Shown here in pieces: positions 60,232 through 64,000 of a stretch of DNA of 64,000 nt; position 1 is the first letter of the stretch; each line of letters starts with the position of its first letter. Source of the stretch: Haliscomenobacter hydrossis DSM 1100 (lineage in GTDB: Bacteria; Bacteroidota; Bacteroidia; Chitinophagales; Saprospiraceae); assembly GCF_000212735.1 (NCBI RefSeq), contig NC_015510.1, positions 62,001-126,000 of the forward strand, in the 5' to 3' direction. Under the pieces are notes generated by a model. It saw only the letters and a program-made list of their open reading frames with translations. It was not told the DNA's origin and searched no databases. The translations under genes were made by a program, and so were the position numbers.

Positions 60232-61365
60232 GTGGAAACCTTACACATTCTAGTTCAGGTTTTGGTCATGCTGATTTTTCCTTTTGTGGCCCAGCGTTCC
60301 AAACATTGGGGCCAGTTCGGCAATTTTTTAAGCCCAGTCGTCCTGTGTTATATTTTCGGGATGATCTTGAGCAATTTTAACCTGGTTCAAACGCCCCTTA
60401 CTTTTCGCGAAACCTGTAGCCAAATCAGCATTGCATTGGCCCTGCCACTTTTGCTGTATTCATCCGATTTAAGTTTCGTTTACCGCAACCTAAAAGTGTT
60501 CATGTTGTCTTTTGTTTTGGCCGTTCTTTCGGCAGTAGTAGCCACAGGGGCGATCTCCTACCTGTTTTTTGCCAATTTCCCCTTCATCCACCAGGCTGCG
60601 GGGATGCTTTTGGCAGTGTATGTAGGCGGGACCGTCAATTTATTTGCTACAGGGTACGGATTGGAAGCCAGTGCCGACTTCATCGGGTTGGTCAATGCTG
60701 CCGATATAGTCGTGGGAGGTTCATATTTGTTGATTTTGACCTCGGTGGGTCCCAAATTGGTTGCACTGGTCTTGCGCCGCAAGGTGAGTAATGAATATAC
60801 CCACGTTGAAGAAGATGAAAAAGCGGGCACTTTATCTATGGGGATGATTGCGGCTTGTTTGTTGTCAAGTGTCCTGATTTTGGCAATCAGCGTAGGTACC
60901 TCTTTTTTGGTTTTTGGCAACATGAAAAACGGGACTTTTCTGATTTTGTGTTTGACAACCCTGAGTATAGCAGCGTCACGCCTGGAGATCATCAAAAAGT
61001 TGAGGGGTTCCTTTCAAGTGGGGGAATACTTGCTGTTGATGTTTTGTGTAGGACTCGGCTTGTTGGCCGATTTGGAACAATTGGTGGGTGGTGGTTTCCA
61101 AATCGTCCTGTTGACCATTGCGACCATCCTCGGCACGGTCGGCTTGCACTTAATCTTGGCAAAAATTTTCAAAGTAGACGATGAAGCTTTTTTGGTTACA
61201 TCAACTGCGACTATCTTTGGTCCACCCTTTATTCCGCAAATTGCGGCCACCATTGGTAATCCCAAAGTCATTTTGCCCGGTATTGCTGCGGCTTTGATGG
61301 GCATTATGCTGGCCAATTATCTGGGGATATCATTGGGCTGGTTTTTAGCTTGGCTGTTGAACTAG
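60232..61365 (+). CDS. DUF819 family integral membrane protein
   Basis: A 377-residue protein with a GTG start and about ten membrane segments (LVQVLVMLIFPFVAQ, FLSPVVLCYIFGMIL, ISIALALPLLLYSSDL, LSFVLAVLSAVVATGAI, SMGMIAACLLSSVLILAISV). DUF819 proteins resemble the gluconate/citrate-type symporter fold, with conserved Gly-rich segments (YVGGTVNLFATGYGLEAS, VNAADIVVGGSYLLIL, TATIFGPPFIPQIAATIG). Transport is presumed; the substrate is unknown. It starts 18 bp after the Clp-like gene and may be co-transcribed with it. The stop touches the interrupted palindrome. Confidence 0.9.
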   Translation: METLHILVQVLVMLIFPFVAQRSKHWGQFGNFLSPVVLCYIFGMILSNFNLVQTPLTFRETCSQISIALALPLLLYSSDLSFVYRNLKVFMLSFVLAVLSAVVATGAISYLFFANFPFIHQAAGMLLAVYVGGTVNLFATGYGLEASADFIGLVNAADIVVGGSYLLILTSVGPKLVALVLRRKVSNEYTHVEEDEKAGTLSMGMIAACLLSSVLILAISVGTSFLVFGNMKNGTFLILCLTTLSIAASRLEIIKKLRGSFQVGEYLLLMFCVGLGLLADLEQLVGGGFQIVLLTIATILGTVGLHLILAKIFKVDDEAFLVTSTATIFGPPFIPQIAATIGNPKVILPGIAAALMGIMLANYLGISLGWFLAWLLN

Positions 61366-61420
61366 TTGAAGAGTTTAGGGTTGAAGAGTTGAAAAGTAAG
61401 GGTAGCGCAAGGTTATGATA

Positions 61421-62359
61421 ACTCAAGTTGTGACCTATAAAAAGGAAAAAAAAGAAAGACCTCCGTTACTTTGTAGTTACCACACAACAAACTACGGAGG
61501 CCAGTATGAAATATTTCACGGTTGCAATTTACATCACAATTTCGGATATGCTGCAAGCGATGCACCATAAAGAAGATGAGCAACGTCGGATTGATGACGC
61601 GACGATCATCACGACCTTGGTCGTATCTAGCCGGTATTTCGGAGGAAACATCCAAAATACGCTTAGCTATATGAAGTCTGATCATTGCCCTGGCATGTTG
61701 AGTAAATCCCAGTTCAATCGTCGTATGCATCATATCAAAGACTTGATCCAGGCTGTTTTCGAGGTTTTTTCCTCCGTTTTTAAGCAAGAAAATGAACGGC
61801 AGTACTATCTTTTGGACAGTTTTCCGGTCAAAGTCTGTCATAATATTCGTATCAGTCGCAATAGGCTATTGGGGTATAATGATATTTTTCGAGGAAAAAA
61901 TGCCTCGAAACGAGAGTACTTTTATGGATTTAAAGCGGGTGTTCTGTGTACCGAAGAGGGGATCCCTGTAGAGATTGCCCTTTTGCCCGGTTCTTATCAC
62001 GATGCGCGATTCCTTAACCGAATGGACTTCAATATCCCCCCAGAAGCCTCCATTTTTGGTGATAACGCATTTGAAAACCATGATTTGGAGGACAACTCCG
62101 GCCAAATGGGGCAAATCATCTGGGAGACGATGCGTAAAAAAAATACCAGCAGGGGAGATATTTACCAGATCCGTTTATGGAAAAAGGCCATTCGAAGACA
62201 AATCGAGTCCGTTTTTAGTGCCATTTGTGCTGCAATGCCCAAAACCATTCATGCCGTCACCCCGGATGGATTTAACTTGAAGACCTTTATGTTCATTTTT
62301 GCCTATGCCCTTTCCTTTTTGTTTAACGAGCAGGAATTCGTATAGGTCACAACTTGAGT
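61421..62359 (+). mobile_element. IS982-like insertion sequence, 939 bp
   Basis: The element has 19-bp perfect terminal inverted repeats (ACTCAAGTTGTGACCTATA at 61421 and its complement ending at 62359). It is flanked by 7-bp target duplications TATGATA (61414-61420 and 62360-62366) and carries a single intact transposase gene. The perfect ends and duplication indicate recent, potentially active insertion. Confidence 0.93.
61506..62345 (+). CDS. IS982-family transposase
   Basis: A 279-residue DDE transposase. Landmarks are LDSFPVKVCHNIRISRNRLL (first Asp), YFYGFKAGVLCTEEGIPVEI, LLPGSYHDARFL, IFGDNAFENHDLE (second Asp) and RQIESVFSAICAAMPK (Glu). This order and spacing are typical of IS982 enzymes. 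The stop codon lies in the right terminal repeat. The gene is intact, with no frameshift or internal stop. Confidence 0.92.
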   Translation: MKYFTVAIYITISDMLQAMHHKEDEQRRIDDATIITTLVVSSRYFGGNIQNTLSYMKSDHCPGMLSKSQFNRRMHHIKDLIQAVFEVFSSVFKQENERQYYLLDSFPVKVCHNIRISRNRLLGYNDIFRGKNASKREYFYGFKAGVLCTEEGIPVEIALLPGSYHDARFLNRMDFNIPPEASIFGDNAFENHDLEDNSGQMGQIIWETMRKKNTSRGDIYQIRLWKKAIRRQIESVFSAICAAMPKTIHAVTPDGFNLKTFMFIFAYALSFLFNEQEFV

Positions 62360-62442
62360 TATGATACTCAATGAAAGCACTTACTATTTCAATACTTCGA
62401 CCAATCTTTTCAACTTTTCAACTATAAACTTTTCAACTAAAC

Positions 62443-63225
62443 ATGGAATTATCAATCTATCAAGTCGACGCCTTTGCCAATGCCGTTTTTCAAGGCAACC
62501 CTGCGGCAGTGGTTCCGCTGGATGCCTGGCTTCCCGATGCGGTTCTGCAAAACATCGCCACGGAAAACAATCTATCTGAAACGGCATATTTCGTGCCTGA
62601 GGGTGAAGGTTATCACCTGCGTTGGTTTACACCAGCCATGGAAGTCCGTTTGTGTGGCCACGCCACGCTGGCCAGTGCGCATGTATTGTTTGCCCATTTG
62701 GGGTACAACAAAGCAAGCATCAGTTTCAATACCCTGGGAGGAAACTTGTTGGTTCGCAAAGTAGCAGATCAATACGTCATGGATTTTCCTACCGACGAAC
62801 CCCAGCCATTTCATGTACTCCGAAACCTCGAAGAAACCCTGGGGGTTCAGATTTTAGAAATGGCCAAAGGGACTGACGATTATTTGGCCATGATCGAATC
62901 GGAGGAGATGCTGATGGCGCTGCGGCCCAATTTCCGCATGTTGTCGGAGTTAAAAACCCGGGGCTTGATCGTTACCGCGCCCGGTACAAGCACGGATATT
63001 GCTACGCGCTGTTTTTTTCCAAGCTTTGGTATCGATGAAGATCCTGTAACGGGTTCAGCCCACACCTTGCTCACTCCTTTTTGGGCAAAAAAATTGGGAA
63101 AAACGAGCATCAGTGCCATCCAGGGAGGCGCACGCAAAGGTCAACTGCACTGCGAACTCAAGGGGGATCGTGTGGAACTGATGGGCAAGGCGCAGACGTA
63201 TTTGATTGGAAAAATTTGGGTGTAA
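62443..63225 (+). CDS. PhzF family isomerase/epimerase-like protein
   Basis: A 260-residue PhzF/DAP-epimerase-fold protein. It has IYQVDAFANAVFQGNPAAV, the catalytic Glu region ENNLSETAYFV, LRWFTPAMEVRLCGHATLAS and DPVTGSAHTLLTPFW. Phenazine genes are absent, so it is one of the many PhzF-like proteins of unknown substrate. Its start is six bases beyond the split palindrome's right arm. The IS element may have altered its upstream region, and no promoter box is obvious. Confidence 0.92.
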   Translation: MELSIYQVDAFANAVFQGNPAAVVPLDAWLPDAVLQNIATENNLSETAYFVPEGEGYHLRWFTPAMEVRLCGHATLASAHVLFAHLGYNKASISFNTLGGNLLVRKVADQYVMDFPTDEPQPFHVLRNLEETLGVQILEMAKGTDDYLAMIESEEMLMALRPNFRMLSELKTRGLIVTAPGTSTDIATRCFFPSFGIDEDPVTGSAHTLLTPFWAKKLGKTSISAIQGGARKGQLHCELKGDRVELMGKAQTYLIGKIWV

Positions 63226-63234
63226 TTAAAACCC

Positions 63235-64000
63235 TTATACCCGCTGCATCCGAAAACAGCGGTGGATTTTTTTGTCCCGAAAATCCATTGGAATGCTGCG
63301 TTGGCTGATTTCTTCAATCTCTACCCCTTTTAAAGCTTCGGCATCCAGTTTGAACGAGCGGTAATTGGTGGAAAAATAAATGGTGCCGCCGGGGATGGTC
63401 GCGTAAATCACTTTATTGAGCAAATCCACGTGGTCGCGTTGGGTATCCAATACTTCTTTCATCATTTTGCTGTTGGAAAAAGTGGGTGGATCGATCAGCA
63501 CCAAATCAAATTGGTGTGGACGTAAGGTATCAAGGTACTGTTTCACATCGGCACGGACGAGGAAATGGGTTTTGTCGATTTGCTGACCAAAGTTGTTGAT
63601 GTTCAGGTTGGCACGTGCCCAATCGAGGTAGGTATTTGATAGATCTACTGTGGTGGTGCTCCGTGCACCGCCGGCAGCGGCATAAATGGTAAATGCCCCG
63701 GTATAGGCAAAAAGATTCAAAAAATGCTTGCCCTCGGCTTGTTCCCGGATCATTTGCCGGGTATTGCGGTGATCGAGGAATAGCCCGGTATCTACGTAAT
63801 CGCTGAGGTTGACCAAAAAATTCAGGCCATTTTCCCTAACCAGGCGCTGGTGTTTTTCGGCGTCAACCTTTTCGTATTGTTGTTGCCCTTTTTGGCGTTT
63901 GCGTTCTTTAAAAAAAATCAAATGCCGGGGCACCACCATGACCTTGCTGATGCTGTCCAGGCAATCTTCCAACCATTGCTGGTGCTGGAACTCATCCAGA
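63235..64000 (-). CDS. 23S rRNA methyltransferase, RlmK-like C-terminal part (5' end beyond window)
   Basis: Open frame from the window edge to 63235. The sequence LVNLSDYVDTGLFLDHRNTR, FLNLFAYTGAFTIYAAAGGA, RSTTTVDLSNTYLDWARANL and LVLIDPPTFSNSKMM is the RlmK domain of the bifunctional RlmKL enzyme, or of a stand-alone relative. E. coli RlmKL makes m7G2069 and m2G2445. The upstream sequence (LDEFQHQQWLEDCLDSISKV) continues the frame, so the window holds only the C-terminal part. Whether the RlmL half is fused cannot be seen. Confidence 0.9.
   Translation of the reverse strand, partial: LDEFQHQQWLEDCLDSISKVMVVPRHLIFFKERKRQKGQQQYEKVDAEKHQRLVRENGLNFLVNLSDYVDTGLFLDHRNTRQMIREQAEGKHFLNLFAYTGAFTIYAAAGGARSTTTVDLSNTYLDWARANLNINNFGQQIDKTHFLVRADVKQYLDTLRPHQFDLVLIDPPTFSNSKMMKEVLDTQRDHVDLLNKVIYATIPGGTIYFSTNYRSFKLDAEALKGVEIEEISQRSIPMDFRDKKIHRCFRMQRV

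Larger units (their letters stand above)
61365..62437. repeat. palindrome of the 32-nt arm family, split by an IS element
   Basis: The left arm 61365-61396 (GTTGAAGAGTTTAGGGTTGA...) and right arm 62406-62437 (reverse complement with four mismatches) match the arm template of 4005 and 12035. The IS element lies in what was the loop. The left loop keeps GGTAGCGCAAGG, as at 12928-13041. Confidence 0.85.

Overview
The window looks like chromosomal DNA of a Bacteroidota bacterium, most likely Saprospiria (Haliscomenobacter/Lewinella-like; inference). Evidence: two secreted proteins end in type IX secretion sorting domains, many lipoproteins and Bacteroidota-specific families occur (DUF4296, DUF4403, MnmD without MnmC fusion), several starts follow a TAnnTTTG -7 box, sometimes with a TTTG/TTGG -33 box, and clear Shine-Dalgarno sequences are lacking. 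No rRNA, tRNA, CRISPR array or prophage was seen.

Layout. 0-10 kb: YncE/alkaline-phosphatase-like lipoprotein (cut by the window edge), a membrane protein with an effector-associated domain (EAD), site-2 protease, pdhB, small lipoprotein plus mnmD, an AP2/AT-hook DNA-binding protein, ribD, a thioredoxin and a glucosaminidase. 10-25 kb: a frameshifted GlcNAc-kinase-like gene, pfkA, a LytS-type kinase, two ECF sigma/anti-sigma pairs, a DUF4403 lipoprotein, a large LRR-Roc-COR-TIR (Roco) protein and a secreted carboxylesterase. 25-42 kb: lysA, valS, queA, a secreted beta-propeller, pncB with an NrtR-like NUDIX regulator, sixA, DUF4296 lipoprotein, a PhoB/PhoR-like pair and an ABC-F ATPase. 42-64 kb: a giant PmoA-like/PVC-dehydrogenase/cytochrome c fusion, an EAD-STAND-TPR NTPase, an acyl-CoA dehydrogenase/kinase pair, Uma2, alcohol dehydrogenase, NRAMP, a membrane-anchored HTH-like protein, a phosphodiesterase, an RlmI-like methyltransferase, a Clp-like ATPase with a degenerate first motor, DUF819, an IS982-like element, PhzF and an RlmK-like methyltransferase (cut by the window edge).

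Most genes are housekeeping. Conflict/defence-type architectures are the Roco-TIR protein (19.0-22.0 kb), the EAD-STAND-TPR protein (46.3-48.7 kb) and the EAD-TM-TPR protein (1.6-2.9 kb). They are dispersed and do not form a single island.

The most striking non-coding feature is a recurrent class of long intergenic palindromes. More than a dozen gene junctions carry arms of about 30-46 bp, often perfectly complementary, built from short repeated words that differ between loci. Arms reach or cover the stop codons of flanking genes. Four share a loop core containing CTCCGCTCG. Three share the same 32-nt arm template, two of them with a 32-30-32 geometry. One was split by the IS element. They probably act as bidirectional terminators, but the repeated architecture and co-varying arms suggest a dispersed palindromic repeat family.
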